Below are positions 18,453 through 27,399 of a stretch of DNA of 64,000 nucleotides, piece by piece (within the stretch, counting starts at the first letter, position 1; each line of letters opens with the position of its first letter). The translations under genes were made by a program, and so were the position numbers. The notes under the pieces were generated by a model. The model did no database searches and was not told the origin of the DNA. It saw nothing but the letters and a program-made list of their open reading frames with translations. Source of the DNA: an uncultured Rickettsiales bacterium (GTDB lineage: Bacteria > Pseudomonadota > Alphaproteobacteria > Micavibrionales > GCA-2720935); NCBI GenBank assembly GCA_950054255.1, contig CATLOR010000002.1:328325-392324 (forward strand), in the 5' to 3' direction.

Positions 18453-19769
18453 ATGAAAAAAGTAATTTCACTATGTGCAGCGCTTCTTTTAAGCACATGC
18501 CTTTCTATGCAAGCACAAGCCAATAATACCGTATTAAGCTCTCCTGTTGATCTTGATAAAGTTATTGTTGAAAAACCTGTCGGCCAAATCATTGACCCTA
18601 ACTATGGTGTTATTTCATTTCATAATGGAACATTATTTAGACTGAGTGAAGATATTCAAAATAGCGGTGAGCCATTAGATATTCTAACCCCTTATGCAGG
18701 ACGTATTTTTTATGCAGGTTTAGACAACACATATGGAACGATCGTTAAAATTATACACGACAACGGCTCTACTTCTACATTTGGCGGCATGGACCTCGAT
18801 TCCTTGATTTCTTCAAAATACCGTGTAGAACGCGGAGAAAAGATTGGACATTTCATCCGAACAGCAGATCACGTTACTGCTAATAATCATTTATATTTCG
18901 AACATACGTTAGAAAATGGTCATAACTTAAGCTTTAACTTTCAGGATCTACAAAATAAGCGCCTTTCTAGCTTTACTGTCAGCGCACAAAATCTTGGTCT
19001 TGCCCAACAATATTATGTTCCGTTAAAAAAAGACAATAATGATGATGGTGGTATTCGCCCTTATAGTTTTAGTGGTAATAGCTCAACGCAATCCTCTCAA
19101 GAAACGATTGCGCGACAAGAGCCAACAAAAACAAAACGGAATAATCGCATGATGTCTGTTAAAGACTTCCCTGTTAGATCTGTGTTAAAAAATGCGCCTA
19201 CCTATATTAGTATTGCAAATGGATCAGATGGATCGAATGTCAGATACCAATCATTGGCGTATGGTCTTGCGGGACCTGCCGCGGCGGCTACACCTGCAAG
19301 CGCTACCCCTACTTGTCCACAAAATGTTAAAGATGGATTGATGCAGCGTAGTGAACAACGCCTACAAAACCAAAAGAATTTAAGAAATGCCGTTATATCA
19401 GAACCAGGTAACGTTTCTGATCTATCTTGTTTTGATGACTTCCAATCTATTATGAGTTCTGTTGTATCAGGATCAGGCTTATCTGGTGGTATTAACATCT
19501 TTGGACAAAATGTTGATCTGGTTGGCATGGGGATGAATGCACTTGCAAATGGCGCCTGCAATCAAGCAAATGCTCTTATGAGTGATGTTCGTAACAAAGC
19601 AATTGATATGAACGCAATGTATGCGTCTCAATATAGAGCTTGGGAGTCAGGGCAATTACAAAACCTAAGTAACTCTGTTGCCGATTTTGCTGGTGAAGAA
19701 CATCAAGAAGAAATCGAAGGAAGAGCGATAGACCTCTACAATATTTTGATTTCACCGCCAGATCAATAA
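18453..19769 (+). CDS. Exported protein with a degenerate M23-like domain and the shared three-cysteine domain
   Basis: 438 residues, signal peptide ending in MQAQA. Residues about 35-165 look like a LytM/M23 fold: TPYAGRIFYAGLDNTYGTIVKIIHDNGSTSTFGGM, then VERGEKIGHF, then NNHLYFEHTLENGH. Active M23 enzymes need an HxH near the end and a zinc His in the YAHL segment. Here these read HLY and FGGM, so metal binding is lost and the domain is probably a non-catalytic wall-binding or regulatory module. A linker and an Ala-rich stretch follow, then the cysteine domain shared with the preceding gene. A GGAGG lies 11 nt before the ATG. Confidence 0.65.
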   Translation: MKKVISLCAALLLSTCLSMQAQANNTVLSSPVDLDKVIVEKPVGQIIDPNYGVISFHNGTLFRLSEDIQNSGEPLDILTPYAGRIFYAGLDNTYGTIVKIIHDNGSTSTFGGMDLDSLISSKYRVERGEKIGHFIRTADHVTANNHLYFEHTLENGHNLSFNFQDLQNKRLSSFTVSAQNLGLAQQYYVPLKKDNNDDGGIRPYSFSGNSSTQSSQETIARQEPTKTKRNNRMMSVKDFPVRSVLKNAPTYISIANGSDGSNVRYQSLAYGLAGPAAAATPASATPTCPQNVKDGLMQRSEQRLQNQKNLRNAVISEPGNVSDLSCFDDFQSIMSSVVSGSGLSGGINIFGQNVDLVGMGMNALANGACNQANALMSDVRNKAIDMNAMYASQYRAWESGQLQNLSNSVADFAGEEHQEEIEGRAIDLYNILISPPDQ

Positions 19770-19775
19770 AAGTAA

Positions 19776-20126
19776 CTAATGTTTTTGGATAAGGCTCTTA
19801 AACTTTGAAAGAAGTGTTCCTTCTTTGTCAAAATTCGTAAAAAAATGTTCGATAATGTTTTTTGCTGCCTGCCTATCATAATAAACAACTTGTTTATCTT
19901 CCGATGTCGTTTCTTTTTTATATCTAGGGAAGCGTGAGAAATCGATATCCCCTGACCAAAATGTTTTACCTTCATCAAGCATGGGTGACTCAAGTCCTTG
20001 TTGCTGAACCTTTAATTGTGTTTCTGCAATCTGTTGAGCACGCGCCAAAACATCAGGTGGAACACGCTCTCGTGTTTCCTTAATTTGTTTTAGCATTTCT
20101 TTTTTTACTTGTTCGATATTATCCAA
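19776..20126 (-). CDS. Small uncharacterised soluble protein
   Basis: 116 residues, no signal peptide or membrane segment. The N-terminal half is a charged helix (VKKEMLKQIKETRERVPPDVLARAQQIAETQ), and the second half is mixed (FWSGDIDFSRFPRYKKE, KNIIEHFFTNF). It ends 6 nt from the convergent exported-protein operon and lies downstream of priA on the same strand. I recognise no family and assign no function; the coding call rests on an unbroken frame with normal composition. Confidence 0.55.
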   Translation of the reverse strand: MDNIEQVKKEMLKQIKETRERVPPDVLARAQQIAETQLKVQQQGLESPMLDEGKTFWSGDIDFSRFPRYKKETTSEDKQVVYYDRQAAKNIIEHFFTNFDKEGTLLSKFKSLIQKH

Positions 20127-20193
20127 AGAAACCTCACTTCGTAGATTTTATTATAGCACAGCTAAAGCAAAAAAAGAATAAATGCATAAAATG

Positions 20194-22386
20194 CTAGAGA
20201 AAGCTCATCGGATCTACATCAATTTGAACCTTAAGAGCATTTGGCTTTTTAATATGATTTAGCCACTCTTTTAATGTTTTTTGTACATTCAAAAATTTAT
20301 CAGCTTTCACTAAAAAACGGTAACGGTATTGCCCACGTATTCTTGCCAATGGTGCTTGAGCTGGACCAAAAACCATAAATTGTTCTGTCGATGGTGCACA
20401 AAAAGCAAGCTCTTTTGTATAACGAATAATCTGTTGCTCATCTTCACCTGAGATAATTAAAGCTACCAAGCGCGTAAATGGAGGCATATCAGCTTCATCA
20501 CGTGCACTCATTTCTAACTCTACAAAAGCATCACGGTCTTGAGCTTTTAAAGCTTGAATAATCGGATGATCTTCTTGGCGTGTTTGTATATAAACATGCC
20601 CTTTTTTAGATTCACGTCCTGCTCTTCCAGACACCTGATGAAGAAGCTGATAGCTTCGTTCACTCCCTCTTAAATCACCGCCTGCTAAACCACTATCCGC
20701 ATCAATAATACCAACAGTTGTTAAGTGAGGAAAATGGTGACCCTTGGCAAGCATCTGTGTTCCAATCAAAACATCAAATTTACCTTTTTGAATTTGATGA
20801 AGACTATTTTTTAAAATATCAGGATCCTTCATGTTGTCACTGGAAAAGACAACTTGTTTTGCTGTTGGCAATATTTCTCTTACCTCTTCAATCATGCGTT
20901 CAACACCAGGACCACATGGGATAAAAGAATCGACACTCCCACAACCTTCACAAGAATCTGGCTTAGGCATCACATAGCCACAATGATGACATTGAAGTCG
21001 ATGGAATCGTTTATGCTCAACAAGGCTTGTACTACAATTTGGACAATCAAAACGATGTCCACAATCTCTACATATTGTCAAAGGAGCATAACCTCTCCTA
21101 TTTAAGAAAATTAATGATTGCTCACCTCGTTCATATGTCTTTTTTAAGGCTTCTGCTAATGTCGGAGAGATCCAATGATCCTTTTCTGGTTTATCTCGTC
21201 TTAAATCTATGAGATGCATATCTGGAAGTACAGATTCCCCATAACGCGAAGGCAGCACAAAATGTGCATATTTCTCATGTTCTACATTTAAAAGCGTTTC
21301 TAAACTTGGCGTTGCACTTGCTAGAATAAGATGAGAATGCATCATTTTACAGCGAACAACGGCCATATCACGCGCATTGTACAAGACTCCTTCTTCCTGC
21401 TTGTAAGCATTGTCATGTTCTTCATCGATAACTATCAAATCCAACTTCTTATATGGAAGTAAGAGAGCTGAGCGGGCTCCTATAATAACTTGCGCTTTAC
21501 CTGAGGCAATTAATCGCCAATTATCACGGCGTTGTGCAGGTGTTAAATTTGAATGCCATATAGTAGGAATCTCACCAAAACGTTTCCGAAAACGTTCGAT
21601 GATTTGTTGCGTCAATGCAATCTCCGGTAACAAGACGAGCGATTGATTACCCTTAGAAATTTGCTCTTCAATCAAGTTAAAATAAACCTCTGTTTTACCA
21701 GAGCCCGTTACACCATCAAGAAGCGTTACGGAGAAATCTTTTTCCTGTAGTTCTTTACAAAAAGTGACAGCCTCTTGTTGCTTTTCTGAGAGATGTTTGC
21801 GCTCAACCTCACTTGTAAAATCCTTAGAAAAAACAGGCTCAATATACGCCATTTTTAAAATATCCTGCTCCATCATTCCTTTTAGGATAGATGTTGATAC
21901 GCCTAATTCTTTACTAAAGAAACTTGCCGGCACTGGTTTATTTTCATGATTATTAAAGTAATCCAAAACCTCTTGGCGTTTAGGTGTTATGCGCACCCCA
22001 TCACAGTTAAAGCTTTTATTCAGATAGTAACTCAAAACCTTCTTTGGTTTTTCAAGTGCATCGCGTACAGGAATAGACATTTTTAGAACTGATCCCAAAG
22101 GCGCCATTGTATAATCAGAGAGCCAGTTTAAAAACTTTCGATGCGCATCACTCATAGGTTCAAAATCAAAAACCTCAGATACTTTCTTTAATTTCTCAAA
22201 AGCCACCTTGTCTTCAGTTTCATTTGACCAAACAACGCCTATCAATTGCTTCTTGCCAAAAGGTACTTGAACATAACTGCCTAGAGGGAGTGGTGTGTCG
22301 GCTTCGATCAAATAATCAAAGCCCCTTCCAAATGGAAGCGGTAATAATACAGATTGAACGATATTATCTCTGGAAGCTTTACTCAT
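20194..22386 (-). CDS. priA: Primosomal helicase PriA
   Basis: A 3' to 5' superfamily 2 helicase that restarts stalled replication forks. N-terminal 3'BD-like segment PLPFGRGFDYLIEADTPLPLGSYVQVPFG. Walker A is LLDGVTGSGKTEVYF, DEAH box IVIDEEHDNAYKQEEG. Two zinc clusters follow from CRDCGHRFDCPNCS to CHHCGYVMPKPDSCEGCGS, and then motif V/VI (GTQMLAKGHHFP, QVSGRAGR). 730 residues is normal. The longer frame to 22410 would need a TTG and adds eight residues not seen in the family; ATG 22386 is preferred. The gene is divergent from transaldolase with 52 bp between them. Confidence 0.97.
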   Translation of the reverse strand: MSKASRDNIVQSVLLPLPFGRGFDYLIEADTPLPLGSYVQVPFGKKQLIGVVWSNETEDKVAFEKLKKVSEVFDFEPMSDAHRKFLNWLSDYTMAPLGSVLKMSIPVRDALEKPKKVLSYYLNKSFNCDGVRITPKRQEVLDYFNNHENKPVPASFFSKELGVSTSILKGMMEQDILKMAYIEPVFSKDFTSEVERKHLSEKQQEAVTFCKELQEKDFSVTLLDGVTGSGKTEVYFNLIEEQISKGNQSLVLLPEIALTQQIIERFRKRFGEIPTIWHSNLTPAQRRDNWRLIASGKAQVIIGARSALLLPYKKLDLIVIDEEHDNAYKQEEGVLYNARDMAVVRCKMMHSHLILASATPSLETLLNVEHEKYAHFVLPSRYGESVLPDMHLIDLRRDKPEKDHWISPTLAEALKKTYERGEQSLIFLNRRGYAPLTICRDCGHRFDCPNCSTSLVEHKRFHRLQCHHCGYVMPKPDSCEGCGSVDSFIPCGPGVERMIEEVREILPTAKQVVFSSDNMKDPDILKNSLHQIQKGKFDVLIGTQMLAKGHHFPHLTTVGIIDADSGLAGGDLRGSERSYQLLHQVSGRAGRESKKGHVYIQTRQEDHPIIQALKAQDRDAFVELEMSARDEADMPPFTRLVALIISGEDEQQIIRYTKELAFCAPSTEQFMVFGPAQAPLARIRGQYRYRFLVKADKFLNVQKTLKEWLNHIKKPNALKVQIDVDPMSFL

Positions 22387-22438
22387 ATTTATATAAGATA
22401 ATGCCAACAACTAACGAATAAAAGGATTAAGATTAAAA

Positions 22439-23098
22439 ATGAAATTTTTTGTTGATACAGCCGATATAAATGAGATTAAAGAACTTGCTGACACAGGTCT
22501 TCTTGATGGTGTTACCACAAACCCGTCTTTAGTTAAAAAATCAGGACATGATAACTTTATTAGTCTAATTTCAGAAATCTGTGAAATTGTTGAAGGCCCC
22601 GTAAGCGCAGAAGTTGCCGCAACTGATTTTGATACAATGCTTTTAGAGGCTAAAAAGCTTGCTAAGATTGCCGATAATATTGCTGTCAAAGTACCTCTAA
22701 CACCCGCTGGTTTAAAAACATGTAAAATCCTAAGCGATGAAGGAACGATGGTGAATGTTACTTTATGTTTCTCTGCTGGACAGGCTCTCCTTGCTGCTAA
22801 AGCTGGCGCAACTTTTATTTCTCCTTTCATTGGTCGTTTGGATGATATTGGGCAAGACGGGATGGAGCTTATTTCTGAGATTGCTCAAATTTATGCGATG
22901 TATCCAAATCTAGAAACAGAAATTTTAGCTGCTTCTATTCGTCATCCTCGCCATGTTTTAGATGCTGCTGCAATTGGCGCCGATGTAGCAACGATCCCAC
23001 CAAAAATTATTTGGCAGCTTTACAATCACCCTTTAACAGATAAAGGCCTTGATGCTTTTGTTAAAGACTGGGCAGAAACTGGACAATCTATTTTATAA
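22439..23098 (+). CDS. tal: Transaldolase (short, TalC/fructose-6-phosphate aldolase-like)
   Basis: A class I aldolase of the non-oxidative pentose phosphate pathway. It begins with [20 protein letters not shown] and [16 protein letters not shown], the signature of the ~215-residue type 3 transaldolases. The Schiff-base lysine is in [22 protein letters not shown]-like [11 protein letters not shown] and [11 protein letters not shown] follow. 219 residues match. Short transaldolases and fructose-6-phosphate aldolases are hard to separate by motif; in bacteria with a pentose pathway, transaldolase is the usual role. DUF484 follows after 2 bp. Confidence 0.92.
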   Translation: MKFFVDTADINEIKELADTGLLDGVTTNPSLVKKSGHDNFISLISEICEIVEGPVSAEVAATDFDTMLLEAKKLAKIADNIAVKVPLTPAGLKTCKILSDEGTMVNVTLCFSAGQALLAAKAGATFISPFIGRLDDIGQDGMELISEIAQIYAMYPNLETEILAASIRHPRHVLDAAAIGADVATIPPKIIWQLYNHPLTDKGLDAFVKDWAETGQSIL

Positions 23099-23100
23099 AA

Positions 23101-23811
23101 ATGACACAGGCTCATAATACAATGACTAAAATCACATCAGAAGATGTCTTAAACTGGTTAAAAGAAAACCCAACTTTTTTTAAGGACTCACCCGAGGCTT
23201 TGGAAGTATTGGCCAATAGTACGTCAAAAATAACGGAAGACAAAACCGTTGTCGATTTTCAAAAGAAATTGGTTGAAAAACTTCGTAAAGATCACGCAGA
23301 AGCCCTTGAAACGCAAAATATGCTTGTTGAATATTCACGCGCAAACTTAAACAACCAAAACGCTGTTCATGAAGCTATTCTGCATTTACTGGACGCGGCA
23401 AGTTTTGAAGAGTTCATTCATACAATTACCTCTGATCTTGCCATTACACTTGATGTCGATGTAATTTGCCTTTGTGTTGAAAGTGAGAATGCAGACACAT
23501 TACCAACACGCTATTTATCCGGTGTTCGAATTTTCAAAAAAGGGGATGTTGATTATCTTATCGGTGACAATAGTTCAATTTTACAATCAGACATTAAAGG
23601 AAATGACTATGTATTTGGAGAGGCCGCAGGTCTTGTTAAATCTCATGCCCTTCTTCGCTTAGCCATTCATCCAAAAGTTCCTCAAGGAATTCTAGCTTTT
23701 GGATCACGTAACCCCCAAGGTTTTGGTGAAGATCAGGCAATTGATCAAGTTTCCTTTCTTGCTCGTGTCATAGAAAGATGTATTCGTGCATGGCTAAACC
23801 TGCCTTCTTAA
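23101..23811 (+). CDS. DUF484 family protein
   Basis: 236 residues of the DUF484 family, which has a GAF-like fold and very often sits just before xerC, as here. Recognisable parts are DVLNWLKENPTFFKDSPEAL at the N-terminus, a long charged helix (KKLVEKLRKDHAEALETQNML), and the GAF-like second half ending in FGSRNPQGFGEDQAIDQVSFLARVIERCIRAWL. A second ATG at 23122 also gives a good start. The gene overlaps xerC by about 34 nt. The biochemical function of the family is not established. Confidence 0.85.
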   Translation: MTQAHNTMTKITSEDVLNWLKENPTFFKDSPEALEVLANSTSKITEDKTVVDFQKKLVEKLRKDHAEALETQNMLVEYSRANLNNQNAVHEAILHLLDAASFEEFIHTITSDLAITLDVDVICLCVESENADTLPTRYLSGVRIFKKGDVDYLIGDNSSILQSDIKGNDYVFGEAAGLVKSHALLRLAIHPKVPQGILAFGSRNPQGFGEDQAIDQVSFLARVIERCIRAWLNLPS

Positions 23812-24764
23812 GACTGATAAATCATCTTCCTTGCCAAGAAGAGGTCATTAAACATCTCCATGATTACTATGACTGGCTTCGCTATGAGAAAAATTATTCA
23901 GAACATACCCAAAGAGGCTATTTATCGGAACTCAGATTTTTCCTTTTATTTTTAGCTGAACATACAGGGCAGAAAATCTCATTAACCCTTCTATCAGAAT
24001 GCCGCCTGACCGAATTTCGTAGCTATGTGGCTAAACGCGCCGCTAAAGGTAGTTCAAATACGTCACGCGCACGCTCAATCTCATCTCTAAAAAATTTCTA
24101 TGGTTGGTTAGATAAGCAAGGCATTTTGCACAATCCACAAATAGAACTTATGACAGCCCCTAAAAAACCGAAAAGCCTTCCTAAAACAATTGAAATGGAT
24201 AAGCTTTTTCAAATTTTATCAGAGCTTCGTACAGGTCAGAATAAAGAAGATTGGCAAAATTTACGAGATGTCGCGCTCTTTACACTTTTATATGGAACAG
24301 GTCTACGTATTGCTGAGGCCTTATCTCTTAATGTTGGTGATCTTTATGATAGAGAAAATCAAGATCATGTGATTGTGATGGGAAAAAGGAAAAAGCAACG
24401 CCATGTCCCTCTTATCCCCGTGGTGAAAGAATCTCTTTTCTTTTACAAAGAGTCTTGCCCGGAAATAGGAATAAATAAAGAGGATCCATTTTTCATTGGG
24501 GCGCGTGGTGGACGGCTTCACGCAGGTGTAGCCCAACGAGCTATTAAGCAACTAAGACGTCAATTACAAATGCCAGAAAGCATAACACCTCACGCCTTCC
24601 GTCATAGCTTCGCCTCACATCTTTTGAATAAGGGGGTTAATTTGCGTATTATCCAAGAACTCCTCGGCCACGCATCACTAACATCAACACAAATCTACAC
24701 TGAACTCTCCCTAGACCACATCATGAGCGTTCATGAGCGGTGCCATCCTAGAAATAATAAATAA
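23778..24764 (+). CDS. xerC: Tyrosine recombinase XerC
   Basis: Resolves chromosome dimers at dif together with XerD. The N-terminal SAM-like domain is DYYDWLRYEKNYSEHTQRGYLSELRFF. The catalytic domain has Arg in LLYGTGLRIAEALSL, Lys in VMGKRKKQRHVP, HAFRHSFASHLL (His and Arg), LLGHASLTSTQIYTEL (His and nucleophile Tyr). 328 residues, or 324 if the ATG at 23790 is used. Linkage to DUF484 supports XerC rather than XerD or a phage integrase. It converges with lpdA with only 4 bp between stops. Confidence 0.93.
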   Translation: MYSCMAKPAFLRLINHLPCQEEVIKHLHDYYDWLRYEKNYSEHTQRGYLSELRFFLLFLAEHTGQKISLTLLSECRLTEFRSYVAKRAAKGSSNTSRARSISSLKNFYGWLDKQGILHNPQIELMTAPKKPKSLPKTIEMDKLFQILSELRTGQNKEDWQNLRDVALFTLLYGTGLRIAEALSLNVGDLYDRENQDHVIVMGKRKKQRHVPLIPVVKESLFFYKESCPEIGINKEDPFFIGARGGRLHAGVAQRAIKQLRRQLQMPESITPHAFRHSFASHLLNKGVNLRIIQELLGHASLTSTQIYTELSLDHIMSVHERCHPRNNK

Positions 24765-24768
24765 TAAA

Positions 24769-26178
24769 TCACATATGAAGTGGGCGACCGTCTACTGCGA
24801 GGGCTGCTTCTTTTACAACTTCTGATAGAGTTGGATGTGCGTGGCATGTCAAGGCTATGTCCTCAGCTGTGCCGCCAAATTCAATCACTGTTGCAATTTC
24901 GGAGATCAAATGACCACCATCAATCCCAACAATGTGACCACCTAGAACCTTGTCTGTTTTCTTATCTGCTAAGATTTTAACAAAGCCATCTGTTGCGTTC
25001 ATCGCACGTGCGCGTCCGTTTGCACTGAATGGGAACTTACCGACTTTGTATGCAATACCCGCATCCTTTAATTCCTCTTCTGTTTTACCAACAGAAGCAA
25101 TTTCAGGAGATGTATAAACAATACCAGGGATCGCATCATAATTAATATGACCTTTAATGCCCGCAATTTGTTCAGCCAAAACGACACCTTCATCTTCAGC
25201 CTTATGAGCTAGCATCGCCCCTTTCACAACATCACCGATCGCATAAATACCATCAACATTTGTTTTAAAATGCGCATCAACATCAACGCGCCCACGCTCA
25301 TCTAATTTAACGCCAACATTATCTAACCCAAGACCATCTGTATAAGGACGACGCCCAACAGCAACAAGGACAATATCAGCTTTCAGCTTTTCTTGCTTGC
25401 CACCTTTTGCAGGTTCTAATTTCAAAGCAACATCTTTCTTACCTGCTTTAACTTCCGTTACCTTCGTTGATAATTTAAATGTCAGACCTTGTTTTTCTAA
25501 AATCTTTTTAGCTGTTTTAGAAACCTCACCATCCATACCTGGTAAAATACGATCTAAGAATTCAACAACAGTTACCTCAGCCCCTAGGCGTGACCAAACA
25601 GCACCCATTTCCAAACCAATAACGCCGCCACCAATGACAACCATTTTCTTTGGAACTTCGCTTAACTCAAGAGCGCCCGTTGAAGATACAACGCGTTTCT
25701 CATCAATTTCAATTCCTGGAAGAGATGACACATCAGAGCCCGTCGCAATCACAATGTTTTTAGCTTTAATTGTCGATTTCTTGCCCTTAGCATCTGTGAC
25801 TTCAATTTCATTTTTAGATTTGATTTCACCAGCACCTTTAATGCCTTCGATTTTGTTTTTCTTAAATAAAAACTCAATACCAGCAACATTATCATTCACA
25901 ACAGAATCTTTGTGTTTCATCATCTTTTTAAGATCAAGTGATACCTTACCTGTCTTAACACCGAAATCAGCTAAATGATGCGCAGCCTCTGCGTATTTTT
26001 CAGAAGCTGCTAAAAGAGCTTTTGAAGGAATACAACCAACATTCAAACATGTCCCGCCAAAAGAGCCACGCTTATCCAAGCAAGCAACTTTCAAACCTAG
26101 TTGAGCCGCACGAATAGCACATACATACCCTCCAGGGCCCGCACCAATTACAACGAGATCAAATTCTTTATCAGCCAT
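24769..26178 (-). CDS. lpdA: Dihydrolipoyl dehydrogenase (E3)
   Basis: FAD flavoprotein that reoxidises dihydrolipoamide of 2-oxoacid dehydrogenases with NAD+. N-terminal FAD motif VVIGAGPGGYVCAIRAAQLG, redox disulfide in GGTCLNVGCIPSKALL, NAD motif VVIGGGVIGLEMGAVWSRLG, and the C-terminal catalytic base region CHAHPTLSEVVKEAAL. 469 residues is standard. It lies 23 nt after sucB on the same strand, so it is probably the E3 dedicated to the 2-oxoglutarate dehydrogenase complex. Confidence 0.98.
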   Translation of the reverse strand: MADKEFDLVVIGAGPGGYVCAIRAAQLGLKVACLDKRGSFGGTCLNVGCIPSKALLAASEKYAEAAHHLADFGVKTGKVSLDLKKMMKHKDSVVNDNVAGIEFLFKKNKIEGIKGAGEIKSKNEIEVTDAKGKKSTIKAKNIVIATGSDVSSLPGIEIDEKRVVSSTGALELSEVPKKMVVIGGGVIGLEMGAVWSRLGAEVTVVEFLDRILPGMDGEVSKTAKKILEKQGLTFKLSTKVTEVKAGKKDVALKLEPAKGGKQEKLKADIVLVAVGRRPYTDGLGLDNVGVKLDERGRVDVDAHFKTNVDGIYAIGDVVKGAMLAHKAEDEGVVLAEQIAGIKGHINYDAIPGIVYTSPEIASVGKTEEELKDAGIAYKVGKFPFSANGRARAMNATDGFVKILADKKTDKVLGGHIVGIDGGHLISEIATVIEFGGTAEDIALTCHAHPTLSEVVKEAALAVDGRPLHM

Positions 26179-26201
26179 TTTTATATCCTTTTTATAAGCG
26201 A

Positions 26202-27380
26202 TTATAGATCAAGAAGAAGACGTTTTGGATCTTCGATACATTCTTTAATAGTTCTAAGGAATGTTACCGACTCACGACCATCAATAATACGGTGATCATA
26301 AGACAGAGCCAAATACATCATCGGACGAATAACAACCTCACCATTAATCGCAACAGGACGATCTTCGATACGGTGCATTCCTAAGATACCTGATTGTGGT
26401 GGGTTCAAAATAGGTGTTGAAAGCATAGAGCCAAATACACCACCATTTGTCACAGTAAATGTACCGCCCATCATTTCTTCCATAGATAATTTACCATCAC
26501 GGGCACGACCACCAAGATCGATGATATCTTTTTCAATATCTGCAAATGACTTTTTATCTGCGTCACGAACAACAGGAACAACAAGACCTTGTGGTGTAGA
26601 AACCGCACAGCCTATATCATAGTGATTTTTATAAATAACTTCATCACCATCAATTTCTGCATTCACCGCAGGGATTTTTTGAAGTGCGTGAACAGCCGCT
26701 TTCAAGAAAAAAGACATAAAGCCAAGCTTCACACCGTGCTTTTTCTCAAATGCATCTTTAAAATCTTTACGTACTTGCATAATAGCAGACATATCAACAT
26801 CATTAAATGTTGTCAGTGTTGCTGTTGATTGTTGTGAATCCATTAAACGCTCAGCAATACGTTGACGCAAGCGAGTCATTTTAACACGCTCTTGACGTGC
26901 TTTCACATCTCTTGGCTCCATCGCGCTACCGCCAGAGGCAACATGAGAAGATGTATGTGCTTCCACATCCTCTTTCATAACACGACCACCTTTTCCAGAG
27001 CCTTTAACATCATCAATATTCACACCTTTATTATCAGCCGTTTTTCTAGCTGATGGTGTTGAGGCTGGAGCATCTTTCTCTGCTACTTTTTCTTCCTTAG
27101 AAGTCACTGCCTTTTCTTGTTTCGCAGGCTTTGATCCTGTCGCCCCTTCTTCAAACAAGGCCAAAACAGCATCAAACTCAACCGAGTCTCCTTCTTGTAC
27201 TTTAATCTCAGTAATAACACCATCTGCTGGTGCATTCACTTCCAAAGTCACTTTATCTGTTTCAAGTTCTACAATTGGTTCATCCGCGCTTACCGCTTCG
27301 CCTTCTTTTTTCAACCAGCTTGCCACTGTTGCTTCTGAGACAGATTCACCAAGTGTTGGTACTTTAATTTCTACAGTCAT
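26202..27380 (-). CDS. sucB: 2-Oxoglutarate dehydrogenase E2, dihydrolipoyl succinyltransferase
   Basis: Core of the 2-oxoglutarate dehydrogenase complex. A single lipoyl domain at residues 1-77 has the lipoyl lysine in [12 protein letters not shown] Lys/Ala-rich linker follows, then an E3/E1-binding domain ([25 protein letters not shown]; written in parts: [10 protein letters not shown] and [13 protein letters not shown]) and the catalytic domain with [20 protein letters not shown] and the active-site [11 protein letters not shown]. 392 residues with one lipoyl domain fits SucB rather than pyruvate E2. Lies between sucA (19 nt) and lpdA. Confidence 0.97.
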   Translation of the reverse strand: MTVEIKVPTLGESVSEATVASWLKKEGEAVSADEPIVELETDKVTLEVNAPADGVITEIKVQEGDSVEFDAVLALFEEGATGSKPAKQEKAVTSKEEKVAEKDAPASTPSARKTADNKGVNIDDVKGSGKGGRVMKEDVEAHTSSHVASGGSAMEPRDVKARQERVKMTRLRQRIAERLMDSQQSTATLTTFNDVDMSAIMQVRKDFKDAFEKKHGVKLGFMSFFLKAAVHALQKIPAVNAEIDGDEVIYKNHYDIGCAVSTPQGLVVPVVRDADKKSFADIEKDIIDLGGRARDGKLSMEEMMGGTFTVTNGGVFGSMLSTPILNPPQSGILGMHRIEDRPVAINGEVVIRPMMYLALSYDHRIIDGRESVTFLRTIKECIEDPKRLLLDL

Positions 27381-27399
27381 TTTGTTTTCCTTCTACCTT

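Noticed and set aside
24321..24551. Minus-strand frames inside xerC, sucA and other long genes
   Set aside because: They run antisense to genes with firm family assignments and have no ribosome sites or family motifs.
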